Below the pieces are notes generated by a model. That model made no database searches, had not been told where the DNA came from, and saw nothing but the letters and a program-made list of their open reading frames with translations. Position numbers and translations under genes: made by a program. A DNA stretch of 64,000 bases from CAWGMT01 sp963823675. GTDB lineage: Bacteria; Planctomycetota; Planctomycetia; Isosphaerales; Isosphaeraceae. Positions within the stretch are counted from its first letter, which is position 1; every line of letters starts with the position of its first letter. Shown here in pieces: positions 31,041-38,768 of this stretch. The stretch is from positions 496,001 through 560,000 of the forward strand of contig CAWGMT010000004.1 of NCBI GenBank assembly GCA_963823675.1, written 5' to 3'.

Positions 31041-32375
31041 GATCTCGGCAATGTCCAGGGCTTGCGGTATTCCTTGGTCAGGTACTGGTTGGCTTCGGGG
31101 TGGTTGACGATCCGTTCCGAGGCCGGGTCCCATTTCAGTTTCTCGCCCGACCACAGTGAGATGTTGCCCAGGTTGCCGACGGTGGTGAGGCGGTGTCCGT
31201 AGCCAAAGTGGCATGAGCACCGAGCACGGGTCTTGATGGCGTCAAGCCATTCGCGATGATGGCCCACCGAGCGCGGGAGGCTTGGTTTGGGCTTATCGAT
31301 CTTGCGGCCGTGCTCGGGGATAATGCGGTAGTCGTCGTAGCTGGCCACGAGCGTCGCGTCGGTTCCCTGGAACATGATGCCCAGCCCCTGACCCTCGATC
31401 CCGCGGGCATTGGCATCGGTGTGGCTCCAGACCATCAGAAACTTCTGGTCGCCTTTCTGATATTCGTAAGTGACATCGAGCGTATCGGGCACTTCGCAGT
31501 TATCGGCCAGGGCGTAGCGGCCGCCGGCAGCCGCGATGGAAACCGGCGCCTCGACATCCATCGCCCAGTGGACGAGGTTGACGATGTGACAGCAGAAGTC
31601 GGTCAAGATTCCGCCGCCGTAATCCCAGAAGTAGCGCCAGTTGAAGGTGAACCGATTGGGATTGAAGGCGCTTGGGTGCCGGGCCGAGCCAGAAGTCGTA
31701 GTCGCAACCGTGGCGTGCCGGCCCATCCGGCGGGCGGCCCAGACCGCTGCGATCCGCGGCCAGCCAGACCCGAACCTTGCTGATCTTGCCCAGCACTCCC
31801 GATCGGACGATCTCGACCACGCGATGGTAGTTTTCGCGGGCGTGGATCAGATTGCCCATCTGGGTGACTCGCTGGTGCTTCTCGGCCGCGCTCACCATGG
31901 CCCGGCCTTCCTGGATGCGGTGCGCCAGCGGCTTCTCGCAGTAGACGTCCTTGCCGGCCTGACAGGCGAGGATGGCCGTGATGCCGTGCCAGTGGTCGGG
32001 CGTGGCGATGACGACGGCATCGACATCCTTGCGATCGAGCACCTTGCGAAAGTCGTGACAGGCCTCCGGCGCGCCGCCGGCTGCGGACTGGGCTCGCCGC
32101 AAATGGGGCTCGTAGACGTCACAGACCGCGGCGATCTCGACGTCGGGGAAATCCTTGAACGTGTTGATCAGACCACTCCCCATCCCACCAACGCCGATGA
32201 ACCCCAGCACGATCTTCTCGCTGGGAGGAACCGGGGTTTTGACCTTGGCGGGCTGATCGGCGGCCTTGGTCGATCCCGAGCCTGCCGCCTTCTGCTTGCG
32301 GTCCTCGGGCGTGCCCTGCGAACTTGCTGCCAGGGCCGATGCCGCCAGAAACTCCCGGCGCGTCCAGTTGGTCAT
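31037..32375 (-). CDS. Tat-exported Gfo/Idh/MocA-type oxidoreductase (frame break near 31675)
   Basis: The twin-arginine signal MTNWTRREFLAASALAAS is at the N-terminus. The NAD-binding motif VLGFIGVGGMGSGL follows a Pro/Lys-rich linker. Family motifs are ATPDHWHGITAILACQAG and KDVYCEKPLAHRIQEGR, with NWRYFWDYGGGILTDFCCH in the substrate domain after a one-base correction near 31675. The C-terminal PWTLPRS ends inside the last repeat of the 61-bp array. Proteins of this type are numerous in planctomycetes and are thought to oxidise sugars or inositols in the periplasm. The FG-GAP gene is downstream. Confidence 0.87.
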
Positions 32376-32403
32376 GACTCATACTCTGAGTGTTGATGTT
32401 CTC

Positions 32404-32481
32404 GTAATCATAATCCTGTTCTTAATCTTAATCTTAATCTTAATCTTAATCGTATTCTTGATCTTAATCTTAATCTTGATC
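32404..32481 (+). repeat. Hexamer repeat tract (CTTAAT type)
   Basis: The tract consists of CTTAAT hexamers with some CTTGAT and CGTATT variants, AT-rich in a GC-rich genome. It lies directly upstream of the minus-strand oxidoreductase start, where a promoter is expected. Repeat number could vary between strains. Confidence 0.75.
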
Positions 32482-32551
32482 GGTTTCGCCGATTCCCCGC
32501 CGCCATCGTTCCGACCCGGTCCCTACCTATCGACGGCACGTCCCCGGCCCA

Positions 32552-33562
32552 CTAGCGCGCCCCCACAGGAATGCCAAAATCGCCGAGCATGTTCCGCCAC
32601 ACCGAGTGGACGTGATTCGCACCATTCTGGGTGTTGTTGAATTCGATCAAGAAGGTCGGCCCCTGGACGCGGTATGCGTGAGGCTGGCTGCGGTCGGCGG
32701 GGCCGGCCCAGGCGAACCGGACGGCTTCGGTGCCGGCCTTGCCGATCTCGTCGAACCATGCCTTGGCCACCTCGGAGGGCATGTCCTCGCCGTACGACTC
32801 GACCAGCGATCGGAGCATGGTCTTCTGGTCCTCGCTCAAGTCGCCGTACGCGATGCCGACGGCCGGGTCGGCGGGCGGCTGGGGCGTGTTGGCGGCTCGG
32901 ATCTCCGGCGGGGCTTTCTCGGCGAACAGGGCGGACTTGTGCTGTTTTTCGTCGAGGGCCTGGAGCAAGCGCAGCGCCCGGTCTTCGCGATCAGCGAGCG
33001 TCCGCAGGCCCTGGCGCGGGCCTTGACGGACCTCGGCCGGGTTGGCGCCGAAGAAGACGGGAGTGGCCGCGATGATCTTGCTGTCTTCGAGGACGAAATT
33101 CAGCGAAAGGTGATGGCCCTCGACCCGCCAGCCCCACTTGCCGCGATCCGACGGACTGCCGAAGATCGAGAGGTAATACAGCTCGGGGTCGCGCACCGGC
33201 CCGCTCCCCTTCTCGATCTCCTTGAGGACCTGCTCCAGGCTCATGATGGTGGTGGCCTTGAGGAAGCCGCTGCCGCCCAAGCCCGACTGGATCAGGCCGA
33301 AGGCCAGGGCGCACTGCTCCGAGCTGAGTTCCTTGATCGGAACGCCCTTGCGCCCCCGCGGTATGAAGTGCCAGTTGAGCCGCTCCAGTGAATCGTAGGC
33401 GAATGTCGTCTTGTCGGCTTGCGGCTTCGAGAGCGACGCCAGGAATCGGCTGGCCGCGGTCGCCATGCGACTGCCGGTCTGTTCGACATGGGCACCCGCC
33501 CAGAGAGCAAAAGCCACGACAGCCACCGACGCCAAAAGTAAGCTCGACTTGATCCCACGCAT
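32552..33562 (-). CDS. DUF3500 domain protein, exported
   Basis: A 336-residue protein with signal peptide MRGIKSSLLLASVAVVAFAL. Typical DUF3500 blocks are LNWHFIPRGRKGVPIKELSS, GKWGWRVEGHHLSLNF and a C-terminal RVQGPTFLIEFNNTQN followed by HVHSVWRNMLGDFG. The clustered His/Trp residues (GHHLSLN, NHVHSVW) suggest a metal or cofactor site, but the family has no proven function. ATG 33562 is preferred over 33577 because it begins the signal peptide directly after a G-rich stretch. The gene is unbroken. Confidence 0.88.
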   Translation of the reverse strand: MRGIKSSLLLASVAVVAFALWAGAHVEQTGSRMATAASRFLASLSKPQADKTTFAYDSLERLNWHFIPRGRKGVPIKELSSEQCALAFGLIQSGLGGSGFLKATTIMSLEQVLKEIEKGSGPVRDPELYYLSIFGSPSDRGKWGWRVEGHHLSLNFVLEDSKIIAATPVFFGANPAEVRQGPRQGLRTLADREDRALRLLQALDEKQHKSALFAEKAPPEIRAANTPQPPADPAVGIAYGDLSEDQKTMLRSLVESYGEDMPSEVAKAWFDEIGKAGTEAVRFAWAGPADRSQPHAYRVQGPTFLIEFNNTQNGANHVHSVWRNMLGDFGIPVGAR

Positions 33563-33699
33563 CGTCTCGCCCCCCATTTCGTTCGAATCAACCCCGGCTG
33601 CGCCGGGTAGAGCGGCATGTCCACCCAGATAGCCTTCATCTTCGATGCGAAGGGTGAAGTCAAGACCCAGGGGCGGATTTCGCGTCTAAAAGAGTTAAG

Positions 33700-34064
33700 A
33701 TGAAGACGCCTACCCGAGTACACCGATAAGGCAGTCCTTTCCGAGCTGAGCCGAGTACCGGGTCTCGTCGGAGCCGAACGGCTTACGGTCGCCGAGTTCT
33801 CCAGACGATCGAAAGTCGGAGTCGCGACGTTGCGCCGGCGATTTCGCACCAGCTCGGTTTGCGGTACAGAGTTCTGGTGCGCGACAAATTCAAATGTGTG
33901 CTGTGCGGATCGTCGCCGGCTGCAATACCAAGTGCCGTCTGCACGTAGACCATATCATTCCCTGGTGCTGAGGAGGCAAGGCGGTCCTTCAGAAGCTATG
34001 AACGCTGTGCGAGAGTTGCAATTTGGGAAAGGGCGATCAACCTCATCCTGCGAGTGACGGCTAA
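33700..34064 (+). pseudogene. Decayed HNH endonuclease
   Basis: Translated pieces in three frames reconstruct an HNH nuclease: a helical DNA-binding repeat (DKAVLSELSRVPGLVGAERL, then SKVGVATLRRRF), a start of the nuclease (LGLRYRVLVRDKFKCVLCGS) and the HNH core (CRLHVDHIIPW, GGKAVLQ, TLCESCNLGKGDQP). Two in-frame TGA codons sit exactly where intact relatives have Arg (W-S-R-G-G and N-L-R-T-L), as expected from CGA to TGA transitions. At least two frame breaks exist, and the segment between the DNA-binding repeat and the nuclease is missing. It is dead as read. Confidence 0.8.
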
Positions 34065-34221
34065 CCATCCGCTGGAGGCGACCCGGCCCGCCATTTTGCT
34101 AGTGGGGCTTCAGAGTCCCCGAGGCGGGACAGTCCGCAGAGTTGTGTCGATGGTGTGGTTTGCGATCGCTCCGCATATTACACTGGGCGGTATGCCCAAG
34201 CCCGAGCGGAGACGTGATACC

Positions 34222-34437
34222 ATGAATCTTGAAATCCGCCGTCAACTCCTGGGAGTTCTGAATGATCTCGGTGAGTATACGCCCGACGTCCGGTTCGGCC
34301 AGTTGCTCGCCAATCTCTCCTATATGGCCAAGGGCTTCACCGCCGAGGCTCTCTGGGACGTTGAAGACGAGGAATTGTTGGAAGCCGCCAAGAGCCATCT
34401 TGAGGAGTTGTCAGAGCGGCATGCCGGCGCCTCATGA
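34222..34437 (+). CDS. Small conserved protein of unknown function
   Basis: A 71-residue acidic protein starting at ATG 34222 (MNLEIRRQLLGVLNDLGEYT), with the core DVRFGQLLANLSYMAKGFTA and EALWDVEDEELLEAAKSHLE. It is all-helical by appearance. I recall close relatives as short hypothetical proteins in planctomycetes. A GGAG lies about 17 bases upstream; an earlier ATG at 34192 is possible. There is no clear functional neighbour; a DinB gene follows. Confidence 0.7.
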   Translation: MNLEIRRQLLGVLNDLGEYTPDVRFGQLLANLSYMAKGFTAEALWDVEDEELLEAAKSHLEELSERHAGAS

Positions 34438-34518
34438 CCGGCTAACCAGCCGTAGCGGCCGGCCCGCTACGCCTGACGCCGAACCTTGCGCAATGCCCTT
34501 GGGGCCACGGGTACAATC

Positions 34519-35053
34519 ATGAACACCGACGCTCCACTGCGAGACCAGCTCGGCAGGCTCTTGGCATGGGAGGATGCGCACGTCGGCTTTGACACGGCGA
34601 TCGCCGACATGCCAGAGGACCTTCGCGGGAAGCAACCAGCCGGCCTGCCATACTCGGCCTGGCAGCTTCTGGAACACCTTCGACGTGCGCAACGAGATAT
34701 CTTGGAGTTCTGCCGGAACCCCAGCTACAAAGAGCTAAGCTGGCCCGATGATTACTGGCCTGGCTCCCCGGCTCCTCCCTCGCCCGCGGCGTGGGACGAC
34801 AGCGTTCCGGCAGTTTCGGGAGGACCGGAACGCGCTCCAGCAGCTTGCCGCTGATCCGAACATAGACCTCACCGCAAAGATTCCTCATGGTAGCGGCCAG
34901 ACCTACCTCCGAGAACTGGTCTTGGCCGCCGATCATGCGGCCTATCACATCGGGCAGTTGGTGGTCGTTCGTCGGCTGCTGGGGAACTGGAAAAGGGTAA
35001 CGCCAGTGGTGACATCCGCCGAAGTGGTGGCGGCGATTGACCCCAAGCTGTGA
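34519..35053 (+). CDS. DinB family protein (frame break at 34807)
   Basis: A four-helix-bundle DinB protein of about 178 residues, a superfamily of metal-dependent thiol S-transferases. The N-terminal half reads LRDQLGRLLAWEDAHVGFDT and YSAWQLLEHLRRAQRDILEF, with the His of helix 2. The second half, in another frame after one surplus C at 34807, reads RQFREDRNALQQLAADP and HAAYHIGQLVVVRRLLGNW, with the usual HxxxH-type pair. Metal ligands therefore seem complete after correction. Its stop overlaps the GTG start of the following truncated hydrolase. Confidence 0.82.
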
Positions 35054-35379
35054 ACTCGGATTGCAGACAGAACGGTCTTTGGCCGAAAGAAGTCGCCGGT
35101 CTTGATCCCGACGTCAAGCCCCACGCCTTCGACCCTCTCTGTCCGATCCGCAACGTGTTGACCCAGTATCCTCCTTCCATGCTCATCCACGGGACCGCTG
35201 ACACCGATGTCCCTCACGAACAATCGGTGGTCATGGATCGGGAGCTGAATCGCCAGAGGGTAGACCATGAACTCGTCCTGGTGCCGGGAGGCAGCCACGG
35301 ACTGGGAAACATCGGCAGGAACGAGGTCGCGCGGCTGTATGAGCGCGTTCTGGCGTTCCTCAAGCGCCACAGCGTCTGA
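35050..35379 (+). pseudogene. C-terminal fragment of an alpha/beta hydrolase (BD-FAE/esterase type)
   Basis: The 109 residues contain only the last third of a prolyl-oligopeptidase/BD-FAE-like hydrolase: LWPKEVAGLDPD, PIRNVLTQYPPSMLIHGTAD with the catalytic Asp, and VLVPGGSHGLG with the catalytic His. The oxyanion region and Ser nucleophile (normally ~150 residues earlier) are absent upstream, where the DinB gene sits instead. It is therefore a 5'-truncated remnant, probably left by a deletion that brought dinB next to it. It cannot be an active esterase. Confidence 0.75.
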
Positions 35380-35435
35380 TCCGCGACCCAAACGAAGACG
35401 GCTGCTCGGCCGCGCAGGGTTCCATCCGTGGCTCA

Positions 35436-36875
35436 TCAGCCGGCCGCTCGCTTCACGTGGACCGCCGCAGGCCCAGGAAACGGCGTCGTGAACACCCGCC
35501 GGCCGCCACCGCGGACCGGCTTGCCGGGAATGAACTTGCTGTTGGTGGTGTCGTACCACTGCACCTCGAAGCTGGCCTCTGCGCCTGAAAGGTCGATCCA
35601 GAACTCTCCGAGTCCGCCATCCTGATAGGCGAGGTATTCCCGGCCGCGCGAGGCGAGGACGTATCCGGTCGCCGACAGCTTGGGCTCTGGGACCATGTGC
35701 GCCAGGTCGATCTTCTGGGAAAAGGCGCGGACCTGTCCCATTGCAACTCGCGCCGAGTCTTGCCAGGTCGGGCTGGGCAAGAGTTCCTCCATGAAAAGCA
35801 CGTTCAAGCCGCGGGTGAAGCTCTTCCAGACCCAGGCGCTGTCGCCGCCGGTGTGACCCCAGAGGTGGTCGGTGTCGTTGACGACTACCTTGCCGACAAA
35901 GCGCGGCGAGGGCCGGTCCTTGTAGCTCTCGTCGGCCGATCCCGCATTGGGCGAGATCCAATCGGCCGGGCTGTCGATGAGTATCTTGTTGCTTGCACCC
36001 GGGTACTGAAAGGTCATGCCGACCGGGTGCTGCCGGTGCAGAGCGGCTTCGTAGCGGTGAATGAAGTCGATCAGGTGATACTGCCACTTCGTCGAGTAAA
36101 CCCCCGCTTCGTTGCACACCTCGTAGAGCACGTTGTCGAGGTCATTGACGGTGTCAATGACCTTTCTCACGTAGGCTTCCTGGCGAGCCAGCACGTTCTT
36201 GCCCGTGGGTTCGTCGCGCAGCTCGTTATAGAGAAGCCCCCGGCCGGCTGGATCGGCATCGATGCCGTTCTTGTTGTTCGGGCCGTGGAACGGGTGGAAC
36301 TTCCAGGCGTCGGTAAACTGAAGCTCCCACCCTTCAAACAGCATGATCGAGACGTAGATCCCTCGATCCCGCGCCTTGCTGACGCGCTGGCGCATCCGGT
36401 CGAAATACCCCGGCTCGAACGAATCGAGGTCGAACTTCGGCTTGCCGTCGGCCGCGGGGCCGGTGCCGGACCGTCGCCAAGGATGCGGCTGGCAATACTT
36501 GATCACGCCGGCCGGCTGGGCGTCGGTCCACTTCGGTGCCTCCCAGCGCCAGAGCCGGAAAAAGTTGTGGCCGTGGCTCTCCAAAAAGTCGAGGTAGGCA
36601 TCGTAATCGAAGGTCGGGGGCGGGTCGTCGCTTCCGGTCAACCGGTGGCCGTTGTCCTGGAAGTTGTGCCAGTTGTGCGAGCCCACCAGGAGGATCGCCC
36701 GCTTGGAGTCGGCGGAGAAATAGCGGGGATTCGACTCCAGCCGCTTGAGCGGACCTGCCGCTGGCGGGCCGGCAAGCGCCCCAGCCTCGAACAGCGCCAA
36801 AGTCACCAAAAAAGCCGCCGCATCGTGCGATCTCCTGGATACTCGGCGTTTTGTCGAAGCGGATGCATGGCTCAC
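35436..36875 (-). CDS. Exported glycoside-hydrolase-like protein (DUF6298/GH5-like with C-terminal collagen-binding-like domain)
   Basis: About 479 residues. The start is GTG 36875, with AGGAG eight bases upstream. A basic N-terminus and hydrophobic stretch (AAFLVTLALFEAGALAGPPA) give export. The barrel part has LLVGSHNWHNFQDNG, HGHNFFRLWRWEAPKW, a putative acid/base in VLYEVCNEAG, and HLWGHTGGDSAWVWKSF. The C-terminal ~80 residues (EFWIDLSGAEASFEVQWYDT) resemble the putative collagen-binding domain of such enzymes. It is predicted to act on polysaccharide outside the cytoplasm. The gene is unbroken. Confidence 0.82.
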   Translation of the reverse strand: MSHASASTKRRVSRRSHDAAAFLVTLALFEAGALAGPPAAGPLKRLESNPRYFSADSKRAILLVGSHNWHNFQDNGHRLTGSDDPPPTFDYDAYLDFLESHGHNFFRLWRWEAPKWTDAQPAGVIKYCQPHPWRRSGTGPAADGKPKFDLDSFEPGYFDRMRQRVSKARDRGIYVSIMLFEGWELQFTDAWKFHPFHGPNNKNGIDADPAGRGLLYNELRDEPTGKNVLARQEAYVRKVIDTVNDLDNVLYEVCNEAGVYSTKWQYHLIDFIHRYEAALHRQHPVGMTFQYPGASNKILIDSPADWISPNAGSADESYKDRPSPRFVGKVVVNDTDHLWGHTGGDSAWVWKSFTRGLNVLFMEELLPSPTWQDSARVAMGQVRAFSQKIDLAHMVPEPKLSATGYVLASRGREYLAYQDGGLGEFWIDLSGAEASFEVQWYDTTNSKFIPGKPVRGGGRRVFTTPFPGPAAVHVKRAAG

Positions 36876-36900
36876 AATAGGAACTCCTAACGCGAGACTT

Positions 36901-37512
36901 TCAGTTGCGGTACTCAATCCAGAGTGCGCGTGTTCTTTCATCGATTCCTGACATGTAGAGCATCGCTCGGCAGAGGTCCACGAAATCGCCCCCTAGGGGG
37001 CTGTGCCGCATGACGATGTGATACTGACCGTTGCTGACTCCCTCGACAATCAGCAAGTCTCCATCCATGGTAAGTCGTCCGAAAGGACCACGCTGCGAAG
37101 TTGGGAGCGTCTAGAACTTGGCCTTCACCAGGCAGCTTGAGATCCTCGCCCAGTGTGCCTGACTCAGCTTGGCGCTCTTGCGCGCGACGATGTTCCCCGC
37201 CTCGAAGCCACTCTCGCCGCCGAGCCGCACGGCGTTCAGAACGGCCCCCTCTTCTGACTTGACGAAACGGACGGAGATGGCGTTATGGAACGTTGGCAAC
37301 CAAAGGAACCGATACACGGTTGCGGTGGCGTCTGTCTCGGCCAGTTTCCAAAGCGACGGCTCCCTCATGGCGCTCAGGTGATTTTGAAACCACGCCTTCC
37401 TGAAATCGTTCTGTTTCTTGGCCTTGACTGGCTCGTCCACGGAGGAAGAGTGTCGGAAGCTGCCGCAGAATGCGACGAGCCCGATCATGGCCAGCAAAAA
37501 GGGCTTGCTCAT
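36901..37512 (-). pseudogene. Small exported protein interrupted by an in-frame amber codon
   Basis: A single reading frame of 203 codons runs from ATG 37512 (MSKPFLLAMIGLVAFCGSFR, signal or lipoprotein-like) to TGA 36901-36903, broken only by TAG at 37111-37113. Sequence on both sides reads as one protein: SQAHWARISSCLVKAKF, stop, then TLPTSQRGPFGRLTMDGDLL and later YHIVMRHSPLGGDFVDLC. A single change (for example TGG to TAG, with Trp at that place) would explain it. No family is recognised. If real it truncates the protein to 133 residues; if an error the gene is intact. Confidence 0.7.
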
Positions 37513-37571
37513 CGAAATCTGCCCGTGGGGTCCAGATCAGCGATCGTTTCCGTCGCAGCGTTCGTCGATCT

Positions 37572-38306
37572 TCAATACTGACAGTCAGTGAAACTCTCGT
37601 TGCCTGAAATTGTAACCATGGCTCTCAGGGTATACATCAGCGTCATCGGCCTCGCGCGTCGGACTTGCCCTCCCAAGCAGAGTAAGCCCGCACCATTTCG
37701 ATGTCGGCTGGAAATGCCCGACCGACGCAGGTCGTTCCAGTCGGACCCCATTTGATCCATCCGCAGGTCCCGAGGTTCCGTCCAAGGGATGTTCAGGCTC
37801 GCGACTTCGGCGACCAGAATCGTGGGAATATTGAGGGTCCTGTCGGTGATGTCGGTGACCTTGACCACCCCATCTTCCGGAAAGGCTGATAGAGCGCCCA
37901 CGATCGCGGCGTAGCTACTCACCTTTGTGCTGCCGGGGCCTTCTCGGCTCGGGCATGCGTAAACGCGGGGCATCCTCGAGGCGAGCTTGGAATTATGCGG
38001 GCCATCCCACGGCTCCTGGAAGTTGTACTCGCGAAACAGGGCGGGGTCGAGGAATTCGAGGAGGAGAACCCGCCAGCTATGGGCTGGTTTCCCTGTCGCG
38101 TCTGTCACGTGTGCGGGCGGGAAGTGTCCGTACTTGGATTCGTACTGGTGCAAGGCGTAGGCGATTTGGACAAGATTCGCAGAACAAACCGATTCGTTCC
38201 TGTCGTCGATGGCCCTGTTTACAAAAAGTCCGAGCGGCCAACAGGCGAGACCGCAGATCGGCACTACGATCATCAGGCCCCGCACGGAGAGCTGAAATCG
38301 AGCCAT
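37572..38306 (-). CDS. DUF1559 domain protein
   Basis: A 244-residue planctomycete DUF1559-type protein: the N-terminal helix RGLMIVVPICGLACWPLGLF is followed by SVCSANLVQIAYALHQYESK, the pilin-like segment of this family, then HSWRVLLLEFLDPALFREYN and a MPRVYACPSREG block. DUF1559 proteins resemble type IV pseudopilins and are massively amplified in planctomycetes. The usual prepilin cleavage motif is not clear here, so it may be a membrane-anchored variant. It is unbroken and may be co-transcribed with a tiny upstream frame. Confidence 0.82.
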   Translation of the reverse strand: MARFQLSVRGLMIVVPICGLACWPLGLFVNRAIDDRNESVCSANLVQIAYALHQYESKYGHFPPAHVTDATGKPAHSWRVLLLEFLDPALFREYNFQEPWDGPHNSKLASRMPRVYACPSREGPGSTKVSSYAAIVGALSAFPEDGVVKVTDITDRTLNIPTILVAEVASLNIPWTEPRDLRMDQMGSDWNDLRRSGISSRHRNGAGLLCLGGQVRRARPMTLMYTLRAMVTISGNESFTDCQY

Positions 38307-38309
38307 GAG

Positions 38310-38402
38310 TTACTCCCAGCGCTGCTCAACACCACACCACCGCTCGGCGCCATCGGCCAGGGAGAGTCGTTCCGCGTCAGTGAGAGGAAACTGGGCGAGC
38401 AT
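38310..38402 (-). CDS. Possible 30-residue leader or small protein
   Basis: ATG 38402 follows AAGGAAG, and the frame (MLAQFPLTDAERLSLADGAE...) ends three bases before the start codon of the DUF1559 gene. The spacing and the ribosome binding site suggest translation, perhaps as a leader, but no family is known and the peptide is short. Confidence 0.3.
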   Translation of the reverse strand: MLAQFPLTDAERLSLADGAERWCGVEQRWE

Positions 38403-38768
38403 CGCTTCCTTCTTAGGTTGTCGGACACGAAAATGCAATATCGGCGGGCCGGGTCGCGTCGGTTCGACGCTTAATCTACAGATAAGGACGTGTTCGCCGT
38501 CCGCGCCAGGGTTGAACAGTCCACGGCAACTGGCGATCCAGCAAACATGAATGATTGGCCCATCGCGCGACCGGTGTTTCCGACGGCAGGCGGTCTTTTC
38601 CCGTGGAAACGTGAAATTCCTGGGACAACGGGTGGATGACGCGCCGCTGGCCGTTGAATACAATGTCGCTTTCGACCTGAGATCTTCCTCTCTTCGAGGT
38701 GGTAGTCCTCGCATCACCGGAACTTCAAGACCCACCGTCCATCCCCATCGATTCGGAGGCCCGTGATC
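38403..38768 (+). other. 366-bp intergenic region without visible gene
   Basis: Divergent space between the DUF1559 unit (minus) and the M28 peptidase (plus). I see no family match, repeat or tRNA. It probably holds both promoters. Confidence 0.5.
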
